64,000 nt of DNA from contig JBHEQV010000005.1 of NCBI GenBank assembly GCA_046530735.1, positions 68,574 through 132,573 on the forward strand. The letters are read 5' to 3'. Every line of letters begins with the position of its first letter. The stretch's first letter is position 1. Shown here one piece after another: positions 9,238 through 19,454 of the stretch. The notes beneath the pieces were generated by a model that was not told the DNA's origin, searched no databases, and was given only the letters and a program-made list of their open reading frames with translations. The stretch is from Arsenophonus sp046530735 (GTDB lineage Bacteria; Pseudomonadota; Gammaproteobacteria; Enterobacterales; Enterobacteriaceae). Position numbers and translations under genes: made by a program.

Positions 9238-10543
9238 AGTTATGCTAATTTTAGTGACAAGGTTTTGGAGATGATGGGTATTCTGATAATTAATTTTGTG
9301 AAAATGATATCAACAATAGAGAGATAAAATGCCATGAAACCTACTTTACAGATATCTCTAAACCAAATATTACCTGTGCTCAATTGCATGAATTTATACG
9401 TAATAGTGCCAGGGAGCTGATAAGCGCCGCTGTTAAGGCAGAGTTTGACTAGAGCCCATCCTCCGAATAAGATACTAAAACCCCGCCTTTTCTATGAGCG
9501 TTATGCCGTTGACCATAATAATTATCTCCCATATCGAACCATACAAGACTAATATTGTAGATATTGAGATTAAAGTGCCTAAGATTAAAATGGAATAGCA
9601 GCAGCAACGGGAATATACTTCAAAAGCTCATTGCTACTGTCTTAATCTAAAGGGTGTAAAAGCGGCGAAGAGTTGCGACCATAACTTATATCTGCTAAGA
9701 ATCCATACTTACACCAGTGATTTTACGAAGCTATGAGCGCTCTTGGTGAAAATACATGAAGTAAACCTCCAATTCTGCCAAAGAGATCATCAGCAGACTG
9801 AAATGGGAATAGTTTGAAAAACTAAATAATGACGGCTGCATGATTTAACGATACGTGTTACGTTTATTTCTTGGAGGAAGGAATATGCCGTTCTATCAGG
9901 CAAGATGATCACCTTTACCTGTTGTTACTGAATTATCAGCAATATTGCGGCATGAACATAAGGAGCTCATTGCAGTTAAAAATGGTTATCAAGAGTTATA
10001 AGCAACCTGGACCAAACTTCTTAATGGCCTGAAAGCACGGGTTTAACCGTATCTACCAGACTTCTTACGAGATACAGGGTATACCCACTCATTAGTTTTT
10101 GAAATAAAATGGAAAGAGATATTCCCGGCATACAGTACTAATATTGTTAGGTACACAAAAGAGCATTAGTACTAAATTACTTCCAAAAGGGATTTAGCAC
10201 CGAAAGTTAGGCTGATCTTCTGTAATAGAGTCTGGTTAGCAAAAAGTCGTGATGCCACTAATAAATTTCCTTGATGTTTTATTGGCAAGGTTTTTAGCGT
10301 ATTCTGCAGCGATGAAGAAACTGGAGAAAGAGCGAGAAGAGCTATAGTTAGAAAAAATAATCGCTTCAATGATATTTAAGTTGTTTCCTTCTACTCAGGA
10401 AGGCTGGAAGTGCGTAAGGATATTTTATCTGCTTTGACCTGGCGAGCAAACAAATAACGTTAAATTTAAGGATCAAGAACAGATTTACGAAATATTAAAG
10501 CGGGGGATAATCCCCTTTTATACGCCAAATTTGCTAATAGTTG
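9238..10543 (+). mobile_element. IS256-family element, dead copy
   Basis: A near full-length (about 1.3 kb) but inactivated IS256-like element. The left terminal repeat begins at AGTTATGCTAATTTTAG and the right one ends around GCCAAATTTGCTAATAGTT, the two being imperfect inverted repeats. Peptides between them match an IS256 transposase: ISLNQILPVLNCMNLY-type N-terminus, I-E-P-Y-K-T-N-I-V-D-I-E-I-K-V-P-K-I near 9540-9590, and Y-V-Y-F-L-E-E near 9850. Stops occur in every frame. The next copy (10821-12215) is inverted relative to it. Confidence 0.85.
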
Positions 10544-10820
10544 AATAAAGATTGAATATAGAATAAGGCGAAAACCATTGCACTTACTAATAAGCCTATT
10601 AAAGCTCAATAAAATATCTATTAAAAAACTTAAACATTTTTTATTGTTGATTCTGTCGCTGCCTTTTCTTTTAGCTATTTAATATTTTATATATTAATAT
10701 ACGATAACCAATATTTATTGATATTTTGAAATCTTTTCCAATCTATTTTTTAGTAAAAATTACTATCTTATTCAAGATTCTTGAATATCTGATAAAATTA
10801 TCTATATAACCTTTTAAGCA

Positions 10821-12215
10821 AAGTTATTAGCAAAACCTAGTGTAGATCAATCAGGCTACATTCTACTCTAATGATTCGTGAATCTGTTTTCCACCATTAA
10901 ATTGGACGTCATTTATCATCACAGGATCAACAGGTCAACTCCCATTAAGGTTTCTTTAGCTTTTCTAAGTAGATGAGATTACCTTAATATCATTGAATAA
11001 TTATTTTCTAGAACTGCAGTGCTTCGTACATAGCCTTTATAGGCTCAGCGTCCAAAAATGATTCAATAGGATTCGTCGTTTTTATTGATCCTCAGTGCAC
11101 TAACAAAGAACCGTAAAATATCAGCCATCCTTTTCACTCTTTCTTTAGCTTCTTCATCGCTTCAGAATACGTTGAAACCTTCCAAACAAACATTAAAGGC
11201 TTTATTTAGTGGCATCAACGACTCTCTGCTGCCAAATCTCCCGAAGCTCAACTTTAACTTTCGATTACATGCCTTTGTGGAGTAAATGCAGTATATTACC
11301 TATTTTATATATTTAACAGCGTTAGTGCTGTATATTCTATAATATCTTTGCCATTGTATTCCAAAAACCAAGCACCGCACCCAGTACTAAGTCTTTAGAA
11401 ATACGATTAAGTCACGTGCTCGCAGGTCATTAAGAAACGAGACCTAGTTAGGTTCTGACTCTTAATAAGCATCTTTAAACGCAATGAGCTCCTTATTTCA
11501 ATGCGCAATCCCGTTGATAACAAGTAACAGATAAAGGCGATCATCTTGCCTGACAAAACAGTTATGCCTTTAGACAAGAAAAAAACGTAGTGTGTACTAC
11601 TTAAATCACGGAGCTACCAATTTACCTATGCTCTTCAAGGAATCGCCTGTTTCAGTCTACTGACGATCTCCTCGTCGTCAGGAAGACCTTATATTTTTTC
11701 ACCAAAAGCGCTTTATTGAGCTTCATAAAAATCATCAGTGGAGATATTTCGCATCTCTACCAGCTAATGGTATGAACTCTTTAACGTTTTTTTGAACGTT
11801 TTAGATAAAATAGTAGCAAAAAGTTTTATAAGCGTATTCCATTACCGTTGCGATCTTAACCTTAGACACTTTAATCTCAACATTCCTAATATCAATCTAT
11901 ATGGTATTCGCTATGATAAATTAAATAATCGTTACGGATAACAGCCTTGTCGCCAGTGACAAGGTAGTGTTTAGGATGTTGTTGCAGGATATCTTTGAAC
12001 TCAGACTTAACAGCGGTGCATATCAGCTTTACCTGGCACACCTATTACGAATGAGTTCATGAAATGGATTATTATAATATCTGGTTTCACGGATATCTAT
12101 AGGGATAAATTTTTATAGCATATATTTTTTTTGTTATTGAGATTGTCCACAAAATTAATCAGCTGGGATATGCCAGGATATCCAAAATCATATACACCAG
12201 AAAATAGGCATACTC
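10821..12215 (-). mobile_element. IS256-family element, dead copy, inverted
   Basis: A full-length inverted copy of the same IS256-like element. The right end starts at AGTTATTAGCAAAACCTAG (10822) and the left end finishes near 12215 (reverse complement GAGTATGCCTATTTTCTGG). Minus-strand peptides include the C-terminal R-T-N-P-I-E-type region near 11050-11100 and an N-terminal I-D-I-R-N-V-E-I-K-V-S-K-V-like region near 11860-11900. It faces the copy at 9238-10543 across 277 bp of featureless DNA, so the pair forms a long inverted repeat of about 1.3 kb arms. Confidence 0.85.
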
Positions 12216-12307
12216 TTTCACTAATTTAAGCATAATATTAATTAAAATATCAATAAGATAAGAGTTACCTTATCTCATTTTTAGATTACAGTAACTAATA
12301 AAAGTCC

Positions 12308-13159
12308 TCATATCGTAAAGGGATATTTAATTGCATCATGATATTGATAACCAATAACTTCAAAATCATCACTACTCACCCAAGTTTCAATATCTTTTAA
12401 TGTCTTAATATCAGGATTAATACGCAGCTGCGGTAAAGAATACGGAGCCCGCTTCAACTGAATATCTCGCATAATCGAAAGTTGATTTTCATAAATGTGA
12501 GCATTTACTATCTTATGATAAGCCTTACCTGGTTTGTGACCTATGATCTGAGCAAAGAGTGCCAGTAAAACAAAACATTGAATTTGATTAAAGTTTAACC
12601 CTAAAGGAACATCACAACTACGTTGATATGAAGTTAAATACAGAGTGTCATCTAAAAGAGAAAAAGTGTGCGTATGCATACAAGGGCGCAAACAGCCTAA
12701 GTCAAATTCACCTGGATTGTAAAAAGTGATTATCTCTGCACGATCATCTATTCCAATCGAAAGGTTGCTAATGACTTTTTGTAGCTGATCTAAATAACTA
12801 CCATCAGGACGCCACCAAGATCGCCCCTGAACACCATAAACCCGTCCCATGTCATCTTCACCTTTACGGTTTGGATTATTAATCCATACCTGATTTTTAT
12901 TCGCATTAGCATCCCATGTATTACAACCAATATCTCGAAATTGTGCAGAGTTAGAGTAACCTCTTAAATAACCTAATAATTCAGCAATAGCCACTTTATA
13001 AAAACTTTTACGAGTTGTAATTAAAGGAAATTGGTTATTTGCGACATGATATTCAAAATCAGCATTAATAATGGTTAAACATCGCACACCTGTGCGTTTA
13101 TTCTCCACCCATTGACCTTCATCAATAATACGGTGACATAAATCTAGATATTGTTTCAT
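12308..13159 (-). CDS. thyA: Thymidylate synthase (divergent enterobacterial type)
   Basis: ThyA converts dUMP to dTMP using methylenetetrahydrofolate, the only de novo route to thymidylate. The 283-residue protein is longer than the 264-residue E. coli enzyme and differs in the middle (RGYSNSAQFRDIGCNTWDAN, then an NRKGEDDMGRVYG insertion). Catalytic features are kept: the active-site cysteine in L-R-P-C-M-H (the usual form is P-P-C-H), YQRSCDVPLGLNFN with the dUMP-binding Asp and Asn, and H-I-Y-E-N-Q near the end. I recall this subtype from some Morganellaceae but cannot confirm that here. In the ancestral rppH-ptsP-lgt-thyA order it should follow lgt; an IS91/IS256 nest now separates them by 3.2 kb. 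Confidence 0.95.
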   Translation of the reverse strand: MKQYLDLCHRIIDEGQWVENKRTGVRCLTIINADFEYHVANNQFPLITTRKSFYKVAIAELLGYLRGYSNSAQFRDIGCNTWDANANKNQVWINNPNRKGEDDMGRVYGVQGRSWWRPDGSYLDQLQKVISNLSIGIDDRAEIITFYNPGEFDLGCLRPCMHTHTFSLLDDTLYLTSYQRSCDVPLGLNFNQIQCFVLLALFAQIIGHKPGKAYHKIVNAHIYENQLSIMRDIQLKRAPYSLPQLRINPDIKTLKDIETWVSSDDFEVIGYQYHDAIKYPFTI

Positions 13160-13239
13160 TATTATTACTCGCTTAGAATCTATTATTTATTTAAAACTAT
13201 AAATAAAAAAAAGTATTGAAATCTGATGCTATTTATTAT

Positions 13240-13871
13240 TTTCTATCTTCATGATTAGAAAATTAAATTGCTCTTTAATAGAAGATTAAAAGCTATTCAT
13301 TATTACTAAAATCAGATAGAATTAGTTTACTGGGTTTATTGTAAGTGAAAACTTTATCGGAATACTTATTCTTTGAATAATGCTCTAATTTTAGAGATAT
13401 TAACCATAGAGTTAGCTTTTAATAACCCTCAGTTTTGCGAACCGTTATTTTCATCGCCTTTACACCTTAGATAATAATGTATTTTGTTTATAACACGACA
13501 ATAAATCATAGTAATTCACCATTTTGAAATGCCTCGCCGAATATGGGGATAATAGCGTCCGATCATCTCTTTTTGTGTCAGGGAGAAGTCTCTGCTGCCA
13601 GTACTGCTTAGTTTACTGGTTATAACATGGTGTATAACCACTTCTACCTTGTAATGCTACAGAATTTTGATGCGATATCGATGAGACGTTTAAGGTGTAG
13701 CACTAGATGTATTTCATGCCATATCACACTTCATTTCATCTTTTTAGTAAAATGCACTTTTTTCAATAAATCCGTACTTGTACCTTCAGATAACGTTACT
13801 AATTTTTTGCAACGCGAGATATACCAAAGGACTATGAAAAGTACTGAGATTTTATCAGGTCATAACTGTTA
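13240..13871 (-). mobile_element. IS91-family remnant, C-terminal half of transposase (part 1 of a split copy)
   Basis: Minus-strand peptides match the C-terminal half of an IS91-type rolling-circle transposase, notably the A-R-H-F-K-M-V-N-Y-Y segment near 13510-13540 (family form K-H-F-K-M-V-R-Y-Y-G-F-L). The segment is a diverged repeat of 57231-57990. The element is interrupted at 13872 by an IS256 copy and resumes at 15292. Frameshifts and stops are throughout. Confidence 0.75.
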
Positions 13872-15291
13872 GAGCTACATACTCATTTACGGTATATGAA
13901 AATTTGGAGATGATGCCGTATTCTATTGATTAATTTCTTAAATGATTTTAAAAATAGAGAGATGATATGCATAAAAAATCTACTATTACAGGCATCCATA
14001 AAATCAGATATTACCTGTGATCCCTTGCATGAACTTATTAGTAATAATGCCATACAGCTGATAGCATCATTGTTAAGACTTATCTTAAAAGCCATGGTTG
14101 TGATAAGGTGCTGAACACTGCTTTGTTGATGGTCATTAATTTCCTATGGACTGTAATGGTTATGTGCTGCAGCGGATCATGCATAGTGATATTTAATGAT
14201 GTTTAGATTAAATCTCCTAAGATCAGGAGATCACAGTAATAACGGAATAATATAACAACAGCTAGCTACTACCGCTTTATCTGAAGCGTGTAAAAGTAAC
14301 GAAAAGTTGTTATCATGACTGCTCTACAGATTATTCACTCGTGATTTTCACGAAACTCTAGAGCGATTCTTAGTAAAAATCACATGATCGTATCCTGCCA
14401 AAAACCATCAGCAGATTGAAACAGAATAGCTTAAAGAGCGCAAACAAAGTCTGGGTAACTTATACCCCCACATTTTTTGTGTGATTTAAGGGATATGCGT
14501 TACGTTTATTTCTTGGCTGAAGGCATATGTCGTTCTGTTAGGCAAACTGATCACCTTTACCACTTCTCATTATCGTCACGGTACCTTACATGTATGGTAA
14601 GGGGGAGATAGCTGCAGTGAAGGATTCTTATCGAAAATTAGAAGCGAACTAGACTGAACCTATTAATGGTCTGCGATCTAGGAGCTTAACTGTATCTCCC
14701 AGGGCTTTAGTACGGAAGACAGTGCCTTTGATTTTAAATGCAATGGCAAAAATATTTCCAAATACATAGTATCAATGCTATTTAGTATACTAAATAGCTC
14801 ATACGCTTCCTTTACTCTCCAAAGGCATACAGCACCGAAAGTTAAAGGTGAAATTCTAGAGATCTAGTTAGCAGAGAATTGTAATGCTGATAATTAAAGC
14901 CTTTGATGTTTTTATTGATAAGGTTTTCAGAGTATCCTGTACAGTGAAAATAAGGCGAAGAAAGATTTAGAATAGCTGCTAGCATTCTATGCTTCCTGTC
15001 AGTGCACTGTGGCATCATAAGAACGAAGAATCCGATTGATAGGATTTTATGATAGCTGATGGATATGAAGCCGAAGCACGAAGCACTATGCTTCGAGAAA
15101 ACAATCTTTCAATGCTATTTAAGATGCTTCTGTCTGCTAAGAAAAGATAGAACTGTGGCTCAAGGAGGATTTAAGATTCTGACTGATCCTGGTGATAACA
15201 ACATCTAATTTAAGAATGGAGAATAGATTTATGAAGGATCAGAGTGTAACGTAATCTTTTAACCGTTATGCAGCAGATATCCTAATAACTC
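13872..15291 (+). mobile_element. IS256-family element, dead copy, inserted in IS91
   Basis: A full-length IS256-like copy lying inside an IS91-family element whose two halves are at 13240-13871 and 15292-16475. Terminal repeats begin GAGCTACATACTCATTTACGG and end CCTAATAACTC. The best-preserved coding stretch is the transposase N-terminus near 13965-14100, with S-I-K-S-D-I-T-C-D-P-L-H-E-L-I. Later fragments include a P-K-V-K-G-E-type segment near 14840. No clean target-site duplication is seen; only TTAG is shared by the two flanks. Confidence 0.88.
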
Positions 15292-16475
15292 TTAGCTATG
15301 ATATAGCAGATGAATGATAGCACCTCGGAAGTTTTCTTTGAGTGCTCTTTTTTTTAAAGAACAACTACACCATACAACATCTTTAATATTCAGATCAATA
15401 CGGGTGGCGGAAGATATGAACATACAAATTTTTATTAAGCTGTCAAGCATAAATGTGAAAAGCATAGAAGATATCAATTTCAATACCCTATTTTCGTGCC
15501 CACTGCATCATATAATGAAAGGTGTAGTTATAACCTAGCGCAAAACAGAGATTTTAGTAGTGATCAGTTATTATAAAAAAAGCTAAATAAAAAATGGGTA
15601 TAGTGAAAGTAATACGATTGCGAATTGCAATCAAATAAAATTTGAACCTAATTTGCGAATCACTGTTCAATATCTTTGAAGTCTAATGAACTGCAGGCTT
15701 TTGACTTGCAGTTTTAGCAGAAAATGACTGTAGGGAATATTAAAGGGAATCACAGCATTAATGATTCAGACATCCTCCATGATACAAATTATTCAATCAA
15801 GCATTCATTCTACAAATAGATATGTCCACCAAGTTTACACTTTCAGCATGTTTTTAAGAAAATTATTTTACTCGTTATCAACGGTGAAAAGCAGTTTAGT
15901 TGAGCGAAAGAGATATATATGTGGTAATTTCTCTCTGTGTATATTTAAAAAAATAGAAATCCTCATCCTATTCTACATTTATAAGGTCTATCCTGCCCAA
16001 ATATCTTTGTGTTTATTCCAAGAGACGAAGAAGATGGGAATTATCCCTAGTTCTCTATAAGAGATAAAATCATCAGAAAGCATATTTTCAGTTATCACTT
16101 CTTAATATAACTTTATCAGCCTCATCAGATTGGTCTTGGCGTTGTTCAAAATCTTGAATAATCCTGAGCAAATACGAAATACTTGCGTGTCAAAAATTGA
16201 GAATAAAGAATTTTATGAATTACTGTATAGCCTATTTTTGAGTGTCATAAAAAATTTAATCAGTTTATCATCATTAATTTTGGGAATAAGGAGATCATAA
16301 GCCTGTTTGGATAAACAGATGGGTGTAATACGTGAAATTGCGTGTTATCTTATTGATTTATCTGATTTACATTTTATAAAATTTATTCTGAGGCATCTAT
16401 ATGAATCTTATTAAAGATTACATATCGCAGAATAAAGACAGGACTCAGATCATGAACATCATAAAAGTAGTGTAT
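15292..16475 (-). mobile_element. IS91-family remnant, N-terminal half and left end (part 2 of a split copy)
   Basis: This continues the IS91-like element of 13240-13871 after the inserted IS256 copy. Joined, the two parts give about 1.8 kb, the same size as the copy at 29590-31375. The left-end motif GTTCATGATCTGAGTCCTG on the minus strand (near 16440-16460) is shared with the copies at 29590, 58095 and 62500. A hairpin with arms AACTGCA and TGCAGTT lies at 15689-15713. An open stretch at 15761-16060 is a chance frame inside the remnant, not a gene. Confidence 0.72.
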
Positions 16476-16508
16476 CGGCAGCACTCATTACCATACAGTA
16501 CTTTGTTC

Positions 16509-17387
16509 TTAAGTAATTAAACAACTTTTATAATGACTATCTCTCTTATAGGCCCAGATCATAATAAAAATACCAATAATGATCATAGGAATTGATAAAA
16601 TTTGCCCCATACTTACACCACCAAATAACCCCAACTGCGCATCCGGCTGACGGAAAAATTCAACAAGAACACGAAAAACACCATAACTAATTAAAAATAA
16701 TCCTGACACACTACCAATTTGACGAGGCTTACGAATAAATAAATTTAAAATAATAAATAAAATAAACCCTTCAAAAAACATCTCATAAAGTTGAGAAGGG
16801 TGTCGTGGTAATACACCAAATTGCTCTAAAATAGGTAATAAAGAAGGATCTTGACTAATAACCTGAACGTCCTCTCCCCGAGATCCTGGGAACAACATTG
16901 CCCATGGGGTGTCTAATGTTACACGCCCCCAAAGTTCGCCATTAATAAAATTACCTATACGCCCCATACCTAACCCAAATGGAATTAATGGCGCAACAAA
17001 ATCGGCAACATGGAAAAAATGACAACGGGCTCTACATGAATACAACCACATAGCACATATCACACCAATTAACCCACCATGAAAAGACATTCCTCCGGCC
17101 CAAACTTTAAATAAATATAAAGGATTACTCAGAAAAGCTGGCAGATTATAAAATAAAAGATAGCCTAAACGCCCACCGATAAATACACCTAAGAAAGCAA
17201 TATAGAGTAAATTTTCAACTTCATTTTTCATCCAGCCGCTATTTGCTTTACTGGCTCTTCGCTTTGCCAACCATAGAGCGAAAATAAATCCTACCAAATA
17301 CATAAGACCATACCAATGAAGGGTTATCGGACCAATCGAAAATATAACAGGATCAATATTAGGAAACACAATATAACTACTATTCAT
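16509..17387 (-). CDS. lgt: Prolipoprotein diacylglyceryl transferase
   Basis: Lgt transfers diacylglycerol from phosphatidylglycerol to the lipobox cysteine, the first step of lipoprotein maturation, in the inner membrane. From the ATG at 17387 the product is 292 residues with seven predicted transmembrane helices. Signature segments are intact: HWYGLMYLVGF, GGMSFHGGLIG with the essential histidine, and GRIGNFINGELWGR with the essential arginine and asparagine, then LPRHPSQLYE and VEFFRQPDAQ. An upstream GTG (17396) was rejected because MNSSYIVFP aligns with the family N-terminus. It follows rppH by about 220 bp where ptsP would be expected. Confidence 0.96.
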   Translation of the reverse strand: MNSSYIVFPNIDPVIFSIGPITLHWYGLMYLVGFIFALWLAKRRASKANSGWMKNEVENLLYIAFLGVFIGGRLGYLLFYNLPAFLSNPLYLFKVWAGGMSFHGGLIGVICAMWLYSCRARCHFFHVADFVAPLIPFGLGMGRIGNFINGELWGRVTLDTPWAMLFPGSRGEDVQVISQDPSLLPILEQFGVLPRHPSQLYEMFFEGFILFIILNLFIRKPRQIGSVSGLFLISYGVFRVLVEFFRQPDAQLGLFGGVSMGQILSIPMIIIGIFIMIWAYKRDSHYKSCLIT

Positions 17388-17606
17388 CATCTTCACTCTT
17401 TAATTTTATAGAACTTGATATAATTGTGTGATTGAATGCGGTTTAAAACCTAATGGATTCTATTGAATAGATTAATCAATAAATCTATTTAATGTGTATT
17501 TTACGAAGTAAATTTTTAAAAAAATAAAGAAGAGTAGCTTTCACTACCCTCTAATCGCTTTCAAAGCGACAAAATTGGCTATTAAATTAATATACTTTTA
17601 ATAAAT
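17388..17606 (-). other. Site of ptsP loss between rppH and lgt
   Basis: In E. coli rppH (nudH) is followed by ptsP and then lgt and thyA. Here only about 220 bp of AT-rich sequence separates rppH from lgt, with no ptsP peptide that I can detect. Small hairpins (AATCGCTTTCAAAGCGA near 17551-17567) occur but have no clear U-tract. Confidence 0.55.
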
Positions 17607-18140
17607 TTATTTAGGTACGTTAAGCCTATAGGTATGGCTCTTATTTGATGTCATTGCACTATTTTGCAGTGAAATAACCATTGGAGCAAATTCTTTCATA
17701 ACGCGTCGATAAACATCGCGTTTAAAAGAAACAACCTGACGAACAGGATACCAATAACTCACCCAACGCCAACTATCAAATTCAGGCGTTTTACTTGTTT
17801 GCACATTAATATTATGTTCATTACAAAGCAATTGTAACAAAAACCAACGTTGTTTTTGCCCAATACAAACTGGCTTTGTATCCCAACGCACCAAACGTTT
17901 TGGTAATTTGTACCGTAACCAGTTCCGGGTAGATGCTAATATTTTAACATCTTTATGATCCAACCCAACCTCTTCGAATAATTCCCGATACATTGCCTGT
18001 TCTGACAATTCTTTAGGATTAATTCCCCCTTGAGGGAACTGCCATGAACGCTTCCCATAGCGTCGAGCCCATAAAACTTGACCTTGGCGATTACAAATTA
18101 CAATTCCTACATTCAGGCGGTAGCCATTATTGTCAACCAT
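17607..18140 (-). CDS. rppH: RNA 5'-pyrophosphohydrolase
   Basis: RppH removes pyrophosphate (and NDP caps) from mRNA 5' ends, opening them to RNase E decay. The 177-residue Nudix protein starts MVDNNGYRLNVGIVICNR, typical for the family. It carries the Nudix box G-G-I-N-P-K-E-L-S-E-Q-A-M-Y-R-E-L-F-E-E near residues 38-57 (REx2EE metal-binding glutamates), RWQFPQGG-like context (SWQFPQGG) and FKRDVYRRVMKEFA near the end. A good ribosome-binding site (CGAGG) precedes the ATG. It is the first gene of the rppH-lgt-thyA group. ApaH at 674-1495 acts on related RNA cap structures. Confidence 0.96.
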   Translation of the reverse strand: MVDNNGYRLNVGIVICNRQGQVLWARRYGKRSWQFPQGGINPKELSEQAMYRELFEEVGLDHKDVKILASTRNWLRYKLPKRLVRWDTKPVCIGQKQRWFLLQLLCNEHNINVQTSKTPEFDSWRWVSYWYPVRQVVSFKRDVYRRVMKEFAPMVISLQNSAMTSNKSHTYRLNVPK

Positions 18141-18452
18141 CTGACTACCTCGTTAAAATTTAAAAGATAACTTATTATTTTATATTACTCTATATAGTAA
18201 TCCTTTATCAAATATAGTATTTTTACTTATAAGATAACATTTTATAATAAAATCATCTCAATGGGTAGGATTCTAGCTATCAGTTTAATGTTGTTAACAG
18301 CTGGCCAGAAAACTCGTCGAACTTGATTCTGATTAACATCGTCGTACGCAATTAAACAATCCAATGATTTATTCATTCATAAATAGCTTCATTAACTGTC
18401 CACTCCTTATATCCTGCATTATTTTGATTTAATCATATAGGAGAACTCAGTA
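18141..18452. promoter_or_regulatory. Divergent spacer between rppH and thiB
   Basis: A 312-bp AT-rich spacer that should carry promoters in both directions. The Shine-Dalgarno ATAGGAGA for thiB is at 18436-18443. I looked for the conserved TPP-riboswitch elements (CTGAGA and ACCTGA-type cores) seen upstream of thiBPQ in other enterobacteria and found none. The mutH gene that is divergent from rppH in E. coli is not recognisable. Confidence 0.5.
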
Positions 18453-19454
18453 TTGAAAAATTTACTATTAAAAATAGTTAGTGCTAACTTAATTTGTTGT
18501 TCAGCTTTTGCTCTACAACAAAAACCTATATTAACTGTTTACACTTATTATTCCTTTATTGCAGATTGGGGGCCAGGGCCTGCAATAAAGCCTGCTTTCG
18601 AACAAATATGTCACTGTGAACTAAAATTAATTGGCCTAAATGATGGAGTAGCGTTATTAAATCGTCTTAGAATGGAAGGAAAAAACAGCCCAGCCGATAT
18701 TGTTCTCGGACTTGATAATAACTTAATTGATCTGGCAAAAAAAACAGGCTTATTTATGAAGACCCAAGTTGACACTAGTCAATTGAAATTACCTATAAAA
18801 TGGAATAATAATATTTTTATCCCTTACGATTATGGTTATTTTGCTTTTATTTATAATAAAATGCGGATCACTGAAATACCTAAAAGTTTCGATGAACTTA
18901 TTAATAGCACCAAACTATGGAAAATTATTTACCAAGATCCACGTACCAGTACACCAGGTTTAGGGCTATTACTTTGGATACAAAAAATTTATGGGAAAAA
19001 CAGTACCCAAGCTTGGCAAAAAATAGCTAAAAAAACTGTAACTGTTACCAAAGGTTGGAGCGAATCATATGGACTACTCTTAAAAGGTGAAAGTGATTTT
19101 GTTCTAAGTTATAGCTCTTCACCAGGTTATCATCTGTTAAATGATAAAAAAAATAATTATGCTGCTGCCCTATTTAGTGAGGGGCACTACCTGCAAATTG
19201 AAGTGGCTGCCAGATTAGCAACGAGTAAACAACCTAAACTAGCTCAACAATTCATACAATTTATGCTCTCACCAACATTCCAAAAAACATTACCGACAAC
19301 CAATTGGATGTATCCGGTCATTGATATTCCCTTAGTTGAAGTTTATCAAAAAATACCAGTACCTAAAAAATCATTGCAATTTAATACAGAAGATATTACT
19401 CAACATCGTAATCAATGGATCTATTTATGGCAAAATGCCGTCAGTCACCAATAG
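18453..19454 (+). CDS. thiB: Thiamine-binding periplasmic protein
   Basis: ThiB (TbpA) captures thiamine, TMP and TPP in the periplasm and delivers them to the ThiPQ permease. The 333-residue product starts at a TTG with a strong AGGAGA ribosome-binding site 9 nt upstream. It has a signal peptide (KNLLLKIVSANLICCSAFALQQ). The mature part matches the family closely: LTVYTYYSFIADWGPGP, LLNRLRMEGKNSPADIVLGLDNN, PYDYGYFAFIYNK, IYQDPRTSTPGLGLLLW and TVTVTKGWSESYG. It overlaps thiP by 28 nt or more. Thiamine import in place of synthesis is a known pattern in some blood-feeder symbionts; its use here is inferred. Confidence 0.96.
   Translation: MKNLLLKIVSANLICCSAFALQQKPILTVYTYYSFIADWGPGPAIKPAFEQICHCELKLIGLNDGVALLNRLRMEGKNSPADIVLGLDNNLIDLAKKTGLFMKTQVDTSQLKLPIKWNNNIFIPYDYGYFAFIYNKMRITEIPKSFDELINSTKLWKIIYQDPRTSTPGLGLLLWIQKIYGKNSTQAWQKIAKKTVTVTKGWSESYGLLLKGESDFVLSYSSSPGYHLLNDKKNNYAAALFSEGHYLQIEVAARLATSKQPKLAQQFIQFMLSPTFQKTLPTTNWMYPVIDIPLVEVYQKIPVPKKSLQFNTEDITQHRNQWIYLWQNAVSHQ

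Noticed and set aside
15761..16060. 99-codon open frame with hydrophobic character
   Set aside because: It runs antisense through the N-terminal half of a dead IS91 copy and has no ribosome-binding site or family likeness.
18240..18420. Possible mutH trace (Q-V-R-R-V-F-W-P) upstream of thiB
   Set aside because: It reads on the minus strand, while mutH should be divergent from rppH and so on the plus strand, and the likeness is only a few residues.
18141..18452. TPP riboswitch before thiBPQ
   Set aside because: Expected because of the downstream genes, but none of the conserved aptamer core sequences is visible.
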